This document shows, piece by piece, positions 11,074-21,800 of a stretch of DNA of 64,000 bases. The stretch lies in NCBI GenBank assembly GCA_029876055.1, contig CM056874.1:1798001-1862000 (forward strand), given 5' to 3'. Under the pieces are notes generated by a model that ran no database searches, had not been told where the DNA came from, and was given only the letters and a program-made list of their open reading frames with translations. Made by a program: the position numbers and the translations under genes. The DNA is from Madurella fahalii. Taxonomy: Eukaryota; Ascomycota; Sordariomycetes; Sordariales. The stretch's first letter is position 1, and each line of letters begins with the position of its first letter.

Positions 11074-12926
11074 TTCCGGCCGGTGTCTGTGAGACGTGGC
11101 TGAGCAGGGAGATTCGCTGGAGGAAATACGCGGTCACCGCGGGACCACACGGCCGTTGGAGACGGCGTCCTGCCGGGAGGCATTGGGGGCATATCGGCTA
11201 GCGAGGTCGCCGAAGCACCTCTGGTTATCTGAGTCGTCAGCATAGCACAGTACGTACGGTGCACCGGCAACGGACAGGCTAGCAAGTGCCTCAGACTTTT
11301 GAACCACAGTGCTGTCTTCCGACTGGGCCACCCCAACTGTCCTAAGGCAGCTGTCCTCCGACACATCGGCTGTTGGGAGTTTGGATTGCTCCGTCGTCGT
11401 GCTGCAGCCCTGGGCAGTCGCGCCCCGACCCGGCTTCGGCCTGGCATTGGCCTAGTGTTGGCATCGAGTAGCCGCCGGCGAAGGGCAGTGAAGCGTTCCT
11501 CTTAGTGCTCCCCCGGTCAACAACTGTACATACAGACAGATTGAACCACATTTCGGGCTTCCTCTCGGCGCCGTCCTTTCTTCCCTTCATGTCTGGAATC
11601 AGGAACCGCACGGTGTTACGGCTTGGATGCGTCAAGAGGCTACTTGCTGATGCGGCCGTAATGGCCTCTGCCGGCTTACCGTTAAGGTTTGGGCAGCGTC
11701 AACGATGCTCATTGTGAGACAAATCACCGACAACTTCCCGCTATTCTACGTTTCAAGCCCGGGGCATTCATGACGCGAGAGTTCGGGTTAGAATACCAGG
11801 TTGCATGAAAGTTGACTCTTTCGCCAATTCTTCCGTATCCACGTAGTTCCACTTGTCAGGTTGCGGAACGACTCTGTTTCGTCTAGTCCTAGTACGGTAA
11901 ATGCATATCCAAAATAGCACCCGGAAGACGAACTCGAGACCGTACATGAAAAGAGTGTTCTCCCAGAAGCGCCCTGATGGCTATGAAAGCCTTTATGTCA
12001 GTCCTTCCCAATGATCATCAGCGACAAGGCCCGTCAGTACCCGTTCCAGCCGTCGGGCAGTCAGAAGCAGTGCATCGGCATACCGACGGGCCCGGCGACT
12101 TCGCCTTATCCCCGGACCGCCATGCCCAGCCCAGCGACCGAGGTCATCAAATACCGGTAGTCCTTGGGACGCCACGATGAGGCACAGGGACGCGACGTTG
12201 TGCAGCCCAGTGCCACGGTCAAGACGACACCAGGAAGCCCATCTATCGCCGTTCGCTGCTGCAAGGCTTGGATCCACGCCGGGACCATGTCGGTCGAGTC
12301 CGGGCTCGTGTTCATGTCACCGCCCTCTCCTCCTCGTCTAGGGCGTCGATCGTATTGGCGGTCGTGGCGACAAACCAGGTTGACCGAGGTCCCTGAGAAA
12401 TACCCTGGGGGTCATTCACGATCTAAGAGACGATGTTGTTGATCAGCCCAGTAGTTGAGCGCTGCCGGCTGACGTACGATGCCGCGGCCAGCCTCTAACC
12501 CGGCCAGCAACAGTGGTCACGAACAGAGTGAAGAGAACCGGGACATAGGGCGGTCGATTGGAGCTAGGAAACTGGTCGCCCTCGGCGGCGCCGACTACAG
12601 ACCTGGCAAACGGCTACCCTCTGCCCACCAGCTTCGATGTTGGGCAAAACCAGTCAGCCCCATATGGAGGGGACGCTCCGAAACGTCGCGCGGCGCCAGG
12701 ATGGGGCCAGCCGGCGGCCGACAGCAGTGAGTCTCAGTACATCAGAGTTTGCATGGAGGAATGCTGTGAGGCTGAGCAGTATCATCAGGATCATCGTCTC
12801 CCTGCACTCTTAATACATAGGGCCGGGCACTCCCGCCGCGCGCGTTTCGCCTTGATCTCATAGTCGCTATACCTGCTCAGGCCCGCGATCGCTGGTCCAC
12901 TCGGGCTGGTCGGGCTTTGAGTCTTC

Positions 12927-13260
12927 GTGCCGTGTCAGGTCGGCCGACACGTCACACAAGAGTGTCTGTTCGTCAAATTCGTCGAGTCGTGGTATGCCGG
13001 GATGACCCGGCGTTTCGAGGCGAGCGCTCGCATCGAGCACCGCCTCGTCTTTGGCAGGGCAGCCGTTTGCGCAAAAATGGTGCAGCAGATGGAGAGCGAA
13101 GCCGGCTCTGGCGAGCACCGTCGTCTTCGTGACCGGCGCCGCTGGGATGGGGGACGGCGCCGCGCGGGACAGCGCACTGGACGTCGAGGATACGCCGTCC
13201 CGCACCTACGGCATTGTCCAGCTCCCCAACTTTGTGGTTGGATGGTCGGCAACTAGTGGA
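12927..13260 (+). pseudogene. Fragment of an unidentified gene
   Basis: From 12927 the frame reads FVESWYAGMTRRFEAS, then EHRLVFGRAAVCAKMVQQM. After a frame change near 13090 it continues as STVVFVTGAAGMGDG, then TYGIVQLPNFVVGW. The two halves read as one protein and look coding, but I cannot name the family. It lies directly upstream of the DUF7924 gene in the same direction. The open frames on the opposite strand look like shadows. Confidence 0.35.
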
Positions 13261-13378
13261 TCCCATTCCTGCACGCTCGCCAGCCCATCCCATTCTCTCT
13301 CGCACGTCACTCTATCTCGAGACTTTCTTCCCCCAGACATATAACCAAGGACCTCGCTCTCCTCCCATTCTCATCGCC

Positions 13379-15054
13379 ATGGCCGACATTCGAGCCCAAA
13401 CAGCAGCCCAAAGGTCGCACCCATCGCCGGCGTCAAATAATCAAGGTACTTATTCTTCACAGCGCTAAACGACATCTCCCGCTGACGCTTGCAGGAAATC
13501 GACTGCGTCCAACTACACCCAGCGAGACGCCGCCCCCACAAGTATGCCCTCTATCCTTTGTATTATATGGTTCACAAGCTAAGTTGGGTCATTGGATCCA
13601 TAGGAACCACCGGCGCCTGTCCAGAGCAGAGGTAGCAAGCGCAAGCACTCAACCGGACACACACTCGAGGGAGACCCAGACCCAAAGCGACAGCAGACAT
13701 CTCCTCCACGCCCTACAAAAGACGCATCTGGCGAGCCAGCGATTGGCAGCGGCGCCCATAAACACAGTGACCTAGTTGCTGACCCAGTTGCTTTCTGGGT
13801 GGAGGAAGGGCACTGGCCAGAGGAGCAGAACTGGCCAGAGGAGCAGGACTGGCCGGAAGAGATCTCAGGGACAGGTTTTACTATGGACCGCCATCTCCTT
13901 GCGCGAAAGAAATCCTCGCCCACTCTATCCCGGAAGCGATGGAACCCTGCGACATCTGCGACGTCCAGCGACCAGAAGCCGAGGGAGGAGAAGAGTGCGC
14001 CTTATAGAGACATGCGGTACCCGCTCCTGCTCCAGACCAAAGGCTTATATATGGACATCTCTGAGCTTGGTATTACGGATGCGAGCAAGCATCTTATTAA
14101 CGACCTCCTTAGTACTGAACAACCGGTCCCTAAGGAGACGCTTTTCGACGACGACATCTTCGTGGATGCTTGTCGCAACCTCGAGAATAAGAATGAGGCG
14201 ACGATTATCTTCGCCATTTCAAGGCTTATTGTTCCTTCAGTAGAATCCCTCGCACTCCGGACGAGAACTATAAACCCCTTGTCGAGAGTATTAACGAAGG
14301 ATGGAACAACTCAGTCCCCCTCACTAGGCCCCGTCTATAACCTGACTACTCTGTTGGATTCAAACGAGACGTATTTACCGAGGACCAGCTCGATAGGCTA
14401 TCGCCATTTATTGGCGACTTCATCGCCGGGGACCAGTCCTTCTTTATGGGTACGTACTATATGTCCTTCCCGTTCCTGACCTGCGAGGTAAAATGCGGTA
14501 CCGCGGGCCTCGATATCGCAGACCGGCAGAACGCCTACAGTATGACCCTTGCGGTACGGGGTATAGTCGAGCTCTTTCGTACTGTCAAGCGCGAGGATGA
14601 GGTCAACCGGAAAATCCTTGCCTTCTCTATGTCGTATGACTACCGGTTGGTACGGATCTACGGCTACTATCCGGTAATAACTGGGAAAGATATCAAGTAC
14701 TACTGGCACCCGATCTATACTTTCGATTTCACTGCATTCGACGGGAAGGACAAATGGACAGGATATCGGTTTACGAAAAACGTCTACGATATATGGATGC
14801 CCAAGCATTTTGTGAACATCTGCTCTGCCATCAATCAGCTGCCGTCGGATTTGGACTTTGATGTCCCACCACTCTCTAAGGCGACCGGGCTTTCCCAGGA
14901 TTTAGGAAACCTGATGCAGTCGGGTGCCTGCTCCGCATCTGCTTGCGAGCAGGATAGCCAGGTGAGTATCGCTGAGCAGCAAGCGGTTACTCCAGACACT
15001 TCATTCAGTGGGGGAGCAAAGAGGAGGAAAGGCCGGGAGTCGGTGGACCGATAG
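13379..15054 (+). pseudogene. DUF7924 family protein, three exons, one frameshift and one stop
   Basis: ATG 13379. Exon 1 is 13379-13445, intron 13446-13494; exon 2 is 13495-13541, intron 13542-13603; exon 3 begins at 13604. Both introns have GT-AG ends and keep the frame. The N-terminal ~120 residues are low-complexity and basic, then comes a WPEEQ repeat. The conserved domain follows (GLYMDISELGITDASK, LENKNEATII, FFMGTYYMSFPFLTCEVKCG, YRFTKNVYDIWMP), matching my recollection of the fungal DUF7924 domain. Its E-V-K near the FPFLTCEVKCG strand resembles a PD-(D/E)xK nuclease core, but that is inference. The frame slips by one base near 14258-14262 (one G missing), and a TAA sits at 14338-14340 where related proteins, as I recall, have Gln (CAA). 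Otherwise it is open to 15054. Confidence 0.65.
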
Positions 15055-15059
15055 ATATG

Positions 15060-16001
15060 ATTACCATTCCAGAACTTACGGCGGGCCGAAGGCTCACGAG
15101 ACGCCGTGTTTTTCCGTACTGATGTTGTACCCTGCGCCGCCGGTTACGCATGCCGGATAAGAGCACATACTGGCAGATCTGGGTAGTTGCCCCTCTCAAA
15201 CGAGCCCAGATGCCGCGGCGGCAATGGAGGATGAGATGGGTCAAGAAGGTGTTAGCTGAGCGAACACACCATGACATTAGACGGATTCAAGTCATTGTGC
15301 ACCAGCCCCAACTTAGTGAAGATGCCAATAATGCACGTTGGTTTTGCGGAGGTCCACGATAGAGAACAATGATCTGTACCGGTTCGCGATGCCATGTCCG
15401 CAGATGTGCCTCGCCAGTTTCGGTTGCTAGATGGGGGGGGGGGGGGGCTTCCGGTTTCCTGCCGAGGAAGCTCTTGATCAGGTCGGTGAGCTTCTCCTGC
15501 CGGCGGCTGGACTTCAGATGGTGCTCATGGCCGCCCCTGAGCTTCGGGGCTTCACCAGGAAGCCCAGCTGCGGCACATCCTTTGCGGTTGCCGGTTTGGT
15601 GAGAGGCGGCAACGCTGTGCTCGGAGTCACATCATGGGGACTTCTTGGCCGAAGCGGTACCGTTTGTCTCGGGAGTCAGGGAGCGCTGGAATGCGTCTCT
15701 GGTCGAGAACACGCGCGACAGACGGGTCCTTCATGGAGCCCTTCTCGGCGGGTTTTTGCGCGTGCTCGAGGGGCCAACTGGAAACCCTTCTGGTGAATTT
15801 GAAATACACAAATTGTGGTGCCCCTTTATCACTCCCTAACAAGTCAGTCTTAATCTCCACCTTCTTCACCGCCGCGTGCGCTAAGCATCTGCGGCTGGAG
15901 AAAACCCTCTTTCCAGAACCTTCATCGCAGATTTATCCGCCCATCCTTCAGCCATCCTTGAGACTACAGCGCCAATATCGTGAATGGGGAGACTAGGATG
16001 A
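15060..16001. other. Intergenic stretch, poly-G tract, no supported gene
   Basis: Short plus-strand pieces around 15645-15839 look weakly coding but have no motif and no conserved neighbour. A 15-base G run lies at 15433-15447. On the minus strand a Lys/Asp-rich frame directly follows the acetyltransferase relic and may be its eroded 3' end. Confidence 0.35.
15433..15447. repeat. Poly-G tract (15 G)
   Basis: Uninterrupted homopolymer. Confidence 0.95.
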
Positions 16002-16730
16002 TCAGCTATATCGACCGCTTGGTCTTTGTTGGTCCAGCGAGAAAGCGCGGGCTTGGCGCTGGCGCAACATGCTTGTTATGGGACCATAAGGTGTATCAAA
16101 CTTGGCCAACAGCTTCCAAGCCGAATTTGGAATATAATCCGACTCCAGCTGGTGACGCCAAGACGTAGCCATACCGGTCATGACGATCTATATCTTCACA
16201 AATGTATTGCATTAGTATAGAGCCGAGTCCTTGGCGTTGGTACTCGGGATAAATGGACATAATCGTTATTCCTGTGGCATATTGGCACATGAGTTAGCGG
16301 CGGAAATCATCAAAGCCGGGGCCAGTTGTAACATACGGCATATATTGTCAAGATGCCCAATGGCCCTATACCGCTCTTTCTTCAAGGCTGCCGACACTTT
16401 TTAACCACGTAGATACATCTAGCGCCCCAGGGAGCCAGTACTCAGACTTTTGCTCGTTGCCGACCTTCGCCGCTTCTACGGCAGTCTTGTTTTTGTTTGA
16501 ATTGGCTTGCTCTTCCAGACATGGTTCCACAACCCATCCGGCCAAAGCCAACAAGGGTTCCGTCACTGTGGCGTATTTTCCGGAGGTAGGTTCGACCGTC
16601 TATGATAGCATCCTTGATACCTGCGGCATGCCATCGGATGATCTCATCCTTTTGTTGCTTTTGAGAAGTCGACGTCCGGACGAGGGAACATCGAACGCAA
16701 GAGTGGGCCGCTTTCCGATGCTGGAGAGTC
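16002..16730 (-). pseudogene. GNAT-type N-acetyltransferase relic
   Basis: Minus strand. The clearest part is 16280-16096: ITIMSIYPEYQRQGLGSIL, then ASPAGVGLYSKFGLEAVGQV. This is the acetyl-CoA-binding motif A (Q/R-x-x-G-x-G/A) and the following motif B of GNAT acetyltransferases. An intron with donor GTATGT, branch CGCTAAC and acceptor CCACAG lies at about 16281-16337 and joins an upstream exon containing IRWHAAGIKDAIIDGRTYL, then LALAGWVVEPCLEEQ. Frame slips are needed near 16555, near 16370 and near 16092 for the sequence to stay continuous; the stop would be at 16002. Substrate is unknown. It is a decayed gene. Confidence 0.6.
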
Positions 16731-17023
16731 AACGGCCCCGCGCGAGGTGGTCTGCATCAGCTATGAAGACTGGTCAACGTCTCGCGGTAGTTCTCCAGCT
16801 CCAACTGCAACAATTACCCTCTATACAGCCCCATACCCGTATCAGGCCCCCATACTTACACGTCATGTGTAGAGACAGTTGTGTTTTGGCAGAGAACCAT
16901 AAGCCCTGGGCGAGACCGAAAACGTTCATTGCGATCTGCTCATGAGTAACAACAGACCCGGAAACAGCCCAGCGGTATCTAACACTGCTAGCTTTATCTA
17001 CGTACATCGCGTTCCAGTTGTCC

Positions 17024-17686
17024 CTAACCACAGCCATGATTGCCTTCGCCGGTGTGTGCTTACGGTTTGAGTCTCTGTAGCAGTACTCACGGCAAATTGC
17101 ACCTATCGTCGTCGTCGAGTCCGAAGATCCAAACCGCCGGAATGAGCTCGCTCTCCGGAACACTGCCTCGTGGCATCATGATATTGGCCCTTGCCTTCAG
17201 TCACCTCGACGTTCAGTTTCGGATCACGTTGGTCACGAGTCACGGAGGCCAAGGACCCGATCAAGCTGATGTTCTGCCAGAAAACTGCCGAACTCCTTGA
17301 GGAACTGGCCATCACTCCCCCCTCCCCCCCCGCCCCCCCCCGAAGGTCGGGTGCGGTCTTCCGTGGAAGTATGCGAATTCGTAAGAGACAAAGTTTCCTT
17401 CCATCAGCCGGAACGATCGCGGGAGGATGGTGCCCTCATACTTTGTCGATGACGTGACTAGTAGCGTCGCCGACTTCCCACGGGGGTTTGAAAGTGTAAT
17501 TACCCCGTACTCAACCAGACGCTCGGTCGGCCCCAATGTTCAAATGCTTTGTGCAGCAAGACGAAAGCCGAACCGTTCGTGGACGCCGTAGTTCAGGAAT
17601 GGGCTCTGGGGCTTGAAAGCGTGGCTCGGCAAAGGGAAGCAGTAAGCACGGTGGAGGCCCCTGACTGTGGGTATGATGAAGGACAT
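17024..17686 (-). pseudogene. Decayed member of an uncharacterised Cys-rich family
   Basis: Minus strand from a candidate ATG at 17686. The sequence reads FKPQSPFLNYGVHERFGF, then an in-frame TGA at 17540-17542 (one C-to-T from CGA), then VEYGVITLSNPRGKSATLL and GNFVSYEFAYFHGRPHP. The frame is lost in the C/G-rich tract at 17316-17341. It resumes as SVPESELIPAVWIFG, then a terminal CREYCYRD..KHTGEGNHGCG motif ending with TAG at 17024-17026. The Cys/His-rich tail suggests metal binding, but I know no function for this type of protein. A short open piece with a possible 55-nt intron (16805-16859) lies just downstream at 16757-17000 and is unassigned. Confidence 0.45.
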
Positions 17687-17689
17687 GTG

Positions 17690-18873
17690 TGAACTGGCCG
17701 AGGACGATGCGATGAAGGCAGCGATGGAAGACCGAGTCACGGAATTGCGCGACGTGATGACCAAGCTGTCGAAGATGGAGCCGTCAGTGCCGACGGAGGA
17801 AGCGGGCCACAACTTTACCAACTGGGGGCCGCGACCAAATCAATGCTCCTTGGCGGTACCGTGGACCGCAATGAAGGCAATGGCAACCACTTTCCCGGGG
17901 CTGCTTTCTCTGGGTCTGTAAGTTTAGCAAAGAACTAAGCTGGGAGAACGGTCTTGATGAGAATGGTCAGCTCAACCGCACATCAAGAGTTAAACTGCAA
18001 GGCAACAAGAGGAATCTGATCTAGCGAATGTTTTATAGCAGTCTCATCGACATCGTCAAGTGTTCGCGCTACCCGAAATGTACGGCCTCCGTTCTACTCG
18101 CGCGGCCACGGCCCGACTGCCCTCGTATCAAGCACCCAAGCGGAGCCTACCGCAGGGAGCGACCACCGAGACTCAAAGCCGTCATCCGGATAGGCCGCGG
18201 CGTCTGCGGAGTCTACACTGGTTTCCGTGTGCCATACGCTGGGTAGAGGCCATTGGGCATTTACTCTCGTCTGATGGGCTCTTTTAGCTCAGTCCATGGT
18301 GGGTTTCTGCATTCTGGAATGGAAGCGCTTCCGTATGGATCGGCACTCGGCACGTCCAGTAAGTCTCTCGCTACGGGTCTCGGCGTGGACTGTAAGAGGC
18401 GTGATATTGGCGGGAGTGCATGGTCACCGAGAACACGGAGAAAGGGTGCGCCCCAGCCACCAATCGTTCCCCTTCCTGTATATCCCGTGGCAGCTGACGA
18501 TTTAGCTGCCACGCAGGTGCCCCTATTCGGCTCACATTCGAATATACACGCTCTCAGGGATCGCAGGACAAGTTTCTTGGGGTTTTATTCCGATCTCTCG
18601 GTCTTGGGGTGCTGGACGGCTATAGTGTTAATCTTAAGCGACGATAGCGAACTAGCTGGTTTTTCATGAGCTTTTCTTTGGTTTGCCGACTCCTTAATAC
18701 CCAATTTCTTCCTCCCTTGTATATCATCACCGGGCGTATCAACCTCTAGTCTTTTACCAAACGCATGGTTCTTGTAGCGATCGACGAGAAAGTAACGATG
18801 CGATGCCCGTTGGATGCGGCAATCGCCAATTATTATTCCAAGGAAACTCATAGAATGAATTCGGACAAAATGT
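17690..18873. other. Intergenic stretch, no supported gene
   Basis: Open frames at 18028-18290 (plus) and their minus-strand counterparts have no motif I recognise. The last few hundred bases are the 3' flank of the apsA homologue. Confidence 0.4.
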
Positions 18874-21800
18874 TCACGCCCGGGACCTGATGGTCCCCAC
18901 TGGTGTCGGCGTCGGTGTTGTCGACGTTGAGCGGATGGCTGCAAGGGAATTGCGGCTACGTCTCCCACTGTTAGTAAGCGTGCCGACGTCGTGTTTTCCT
19001 ATGAACAAGTTAGCGTTTCCGCTGCTTAGCCTCCCAGTATGACGATGTATACTCACCATCGCAGCATGCCCGGACGTTCTCGAGACGGTCAGCTTCGCGA
19101 TCCTGCCTCTCAATCATTTGCCTGACGTCCTCGGCGCTGTCCTGCACCTCACTGGACTCATAAATGTAGTTGATAGGATCGCGCCCTGAAACGCTTCGGA
19201 CTCTCAGACTGCCAAAGTACCCGCTGATCCTGCCCAAAGTGCCAAACGACGCCCGAGCCTGCGACGTTTTGGAGCGGGACGGCGTCAGAGTAGGCACATC
19301 TAGCGAGATGTCCATGGTTGGGGATCCGCGCGCCGACCGGGACGTGTACGATGAGAGTGAAGGAGCCGGCCGATTGCCATCGGCTTGTCGTCTCCCATAC
19401 GATGGGTTGAACTCTTCAACGTCTTCCCTGGTGATGTGTCCAGCCATCTCCTCGGCATCCGACTGGCCCTCATTGGCTGTTCGAAGTAGTAGGTACGACA
19501 GCGCATTGAACCATGTCTCGTGACGTTGTCCGGTCGTGCAGGTGAATTTGACAGTCCTACCCGGGGACACGATGACGAGACTCTTCCGGTGGAGGCCAGG
19601 AGGCATGGGGTTATCGTCGGCAACCACGCGCACCGCCTCGATAGGAACGCTCTTGGCTCTCAGCTGCTGGCGGCCGGCAGTCGAGGGGTCGCGGTCGCTC
19701 CAGTACAGCGTACGTGTGTATGGATGAACCCAAAAGTATCTCCGGTGCCTGTTCTCCGACATTTCTTCGCGCCCAGCTTTACGGGTGTACTTCCAGAGGT
19801 ACTCGCCGATCATGGTCTGCGTAATAGCCTGGATCATGCGAGGATCCGTGTTGGGCCCCAACCCTTGTGCATCAAAGCCGCCATCGTGATGGATGTTGAA
19901 CCGAGTGTCTACCTCGGATGTGAACGACGAGATTGAAGATTTGCGGCTGCGGCTCATCGACTTGGAGAGTGATTGCACTTCGGAGGCCATAGGGGTAAAG
20001 CCGGATTTGGTAGCAGCGCGAGGCGTCGGTGTTCCACGCCCGGACGTGACAGACACTGGAGACAAGGGTCGCCTGGAGCCGGTCGGAGTCCGCGGCCGGA
20101 GAGACTGATTCTGGGCTTTCAGAGCCGAAGCAGGGAATAATGGCGGCCCCATGCTCCCGATGGTCCCTTGACCGCCTTGTGAAGAACCGCTCCTTGCTGC
20201 CTCGATGACTTCCTTGTGATTTGGTGGCAGCGGTGGAACCTCGAAAAGAGATGCCAGAGCACTAGCCGCGCTGCCAGGTCTCTTAAGAGGGGGCGCATCG
20301 TACCCATCGGTGCTGACCTCAACTGCTTTGCCTTTCGCCCGCAGGGGAGTGTCGAAGCTTCCTTCACGGGGCCGATGGATCCTCACAGTAGATGGGGTAC
20401 CCGCGCTGGCAAGCGAGTAGGCCAGGTCGATATCGGCCATATCGACAGGCTGGGACTTTTCCTTGAGAAGTTGGTCAATGGCATCTGAGGTCAGCGCTGT
20501 CTGAGCGCTCTGATCTGTGGTAGCTAGGCTGCGCTTCTGAGAAGGCTCAGTTTCAGACTCGCCGGACAGAATTCCAGAGTCCCATCCCCGCATGATATTT
20601 GGTGGTGTCTCGGGCCGCGGCTGAGCAAGAGTGGTATTGTCTTCCATGTCGCGAGGTATGATGAATGCATCCCTCTTGGGGCTTCGGGGTTCTGTGTGTA
20701 GTGACGAAATCCCTGAAATACCCAGCACTGGCGCAACCACCGGATCCTCCGACTGAACGGGCTCGATGTCCTGAGCCTCGATAACCGAGAGGGCAAGTGC
20801 GGGTGGAGGGGCCTCTGGCGCTTCGCAAGGTTCGACGCCCCAGGACCGAACGAATGACACGCTTAAAACTGGCGGGTGAGGCTCAACATCCTGCGTCTGA
20901 ATAGGGGCGAAAGCCAAAGACGGCGCAGGCGGTGCCGGTTCTTGAAGGGGCTCGACTTCCTCGACCTTGATGGGCGAAACCGACAGCTTGAGGGGAGACG
21001 GGGGGGCTTCACTTTGCGGCTCGACACATTCCGAGACAATTGATGAGAGTGACAGAGGAACCGGCGCGGGGATGACGACTTTGGGCTCTGCAGGCTCTTC
21101 GATCGTAGGCGCAGGAAGCTCAAAGGGCTCAATCTGTTCACCCACAATACCTGAGTATGTGAGGGCAATTGGTGTTGGCGCAGAAGGCTCAGGTTCGGCA
21201 ACCGGCTCAACTTGTTCGCCATGGATGCTCGAGTATGAGAATGTGATCGGCGAAGGGGGGGCGGTCTCAAGCTCAGTAACTGGCTCGACCTGTTGACCGA
21301 CAATGGCCGAATATGAAAGAGTGACCGGCGTCTGCAGCTCGACAACCGGCTCAACTTGTTCACCGACAATGGCTGCGTAAGAAAGAATGACTGGTGATGG
21401 GGGTGGCGTCTCCGGCTCAACAACCGGCTCAACCTGTTCACCGACAATGGCTGCGTAAGAAAGAATGACTGGTGATGGGGGTGGCGTCTCCGGCTCAACA
21501 ACCGGCTCAACCTGTTCACCGACAATGGCTGCATAAGAAAGAATGACTGGTGATGGGGGTGGCGTCTCCGGTTCGGCAATCGGCTCAAGTTGCTCGGTGT
21601 GGACGGCCGAGAAAGACAGCGGGATCGGAGCAGGAGGGAGGGGTTCGATATCCTGAGATGCAAGAACGGCGGGCACGCTAAGCGCCGGGGGCTCCGGTAA
21701 GGGCGGCTCTGGCTCGGCTAGGGGTTCGACATGCTCGAAGATTAGAGACGGCATGGAAAGGTTGGGAAGTTCCAGAAGCGGCACCTCTTCCACCGCTGGC

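Larger units (their letters stand above)
8800..12900. other. Gene-poor stretch with transposon relics
   Basis: No reading frame in these 4 kb carries a recognisable domain. The longest open frames (for example 10108-10677 minus, 10887-11447 minus) overlap open frames on the other strand and look like chance products of GC-rich sequence. Diverged repeat copies at 9003-9040, 9654-9692 and 11004-11073 tie the stretch to the relic at 4.7-5.7 kb. I read it as decayed mobile DNA, element class unknown. Confidence 0.4.

Noticed and set aside
20863..21663. 266-codon open frame on the minus strand within apsA
   Set aside because: It is an alternative frame of the 78-bp repeats with biased Arg/Ser/His composition; the long apsA frame explains the sequence.
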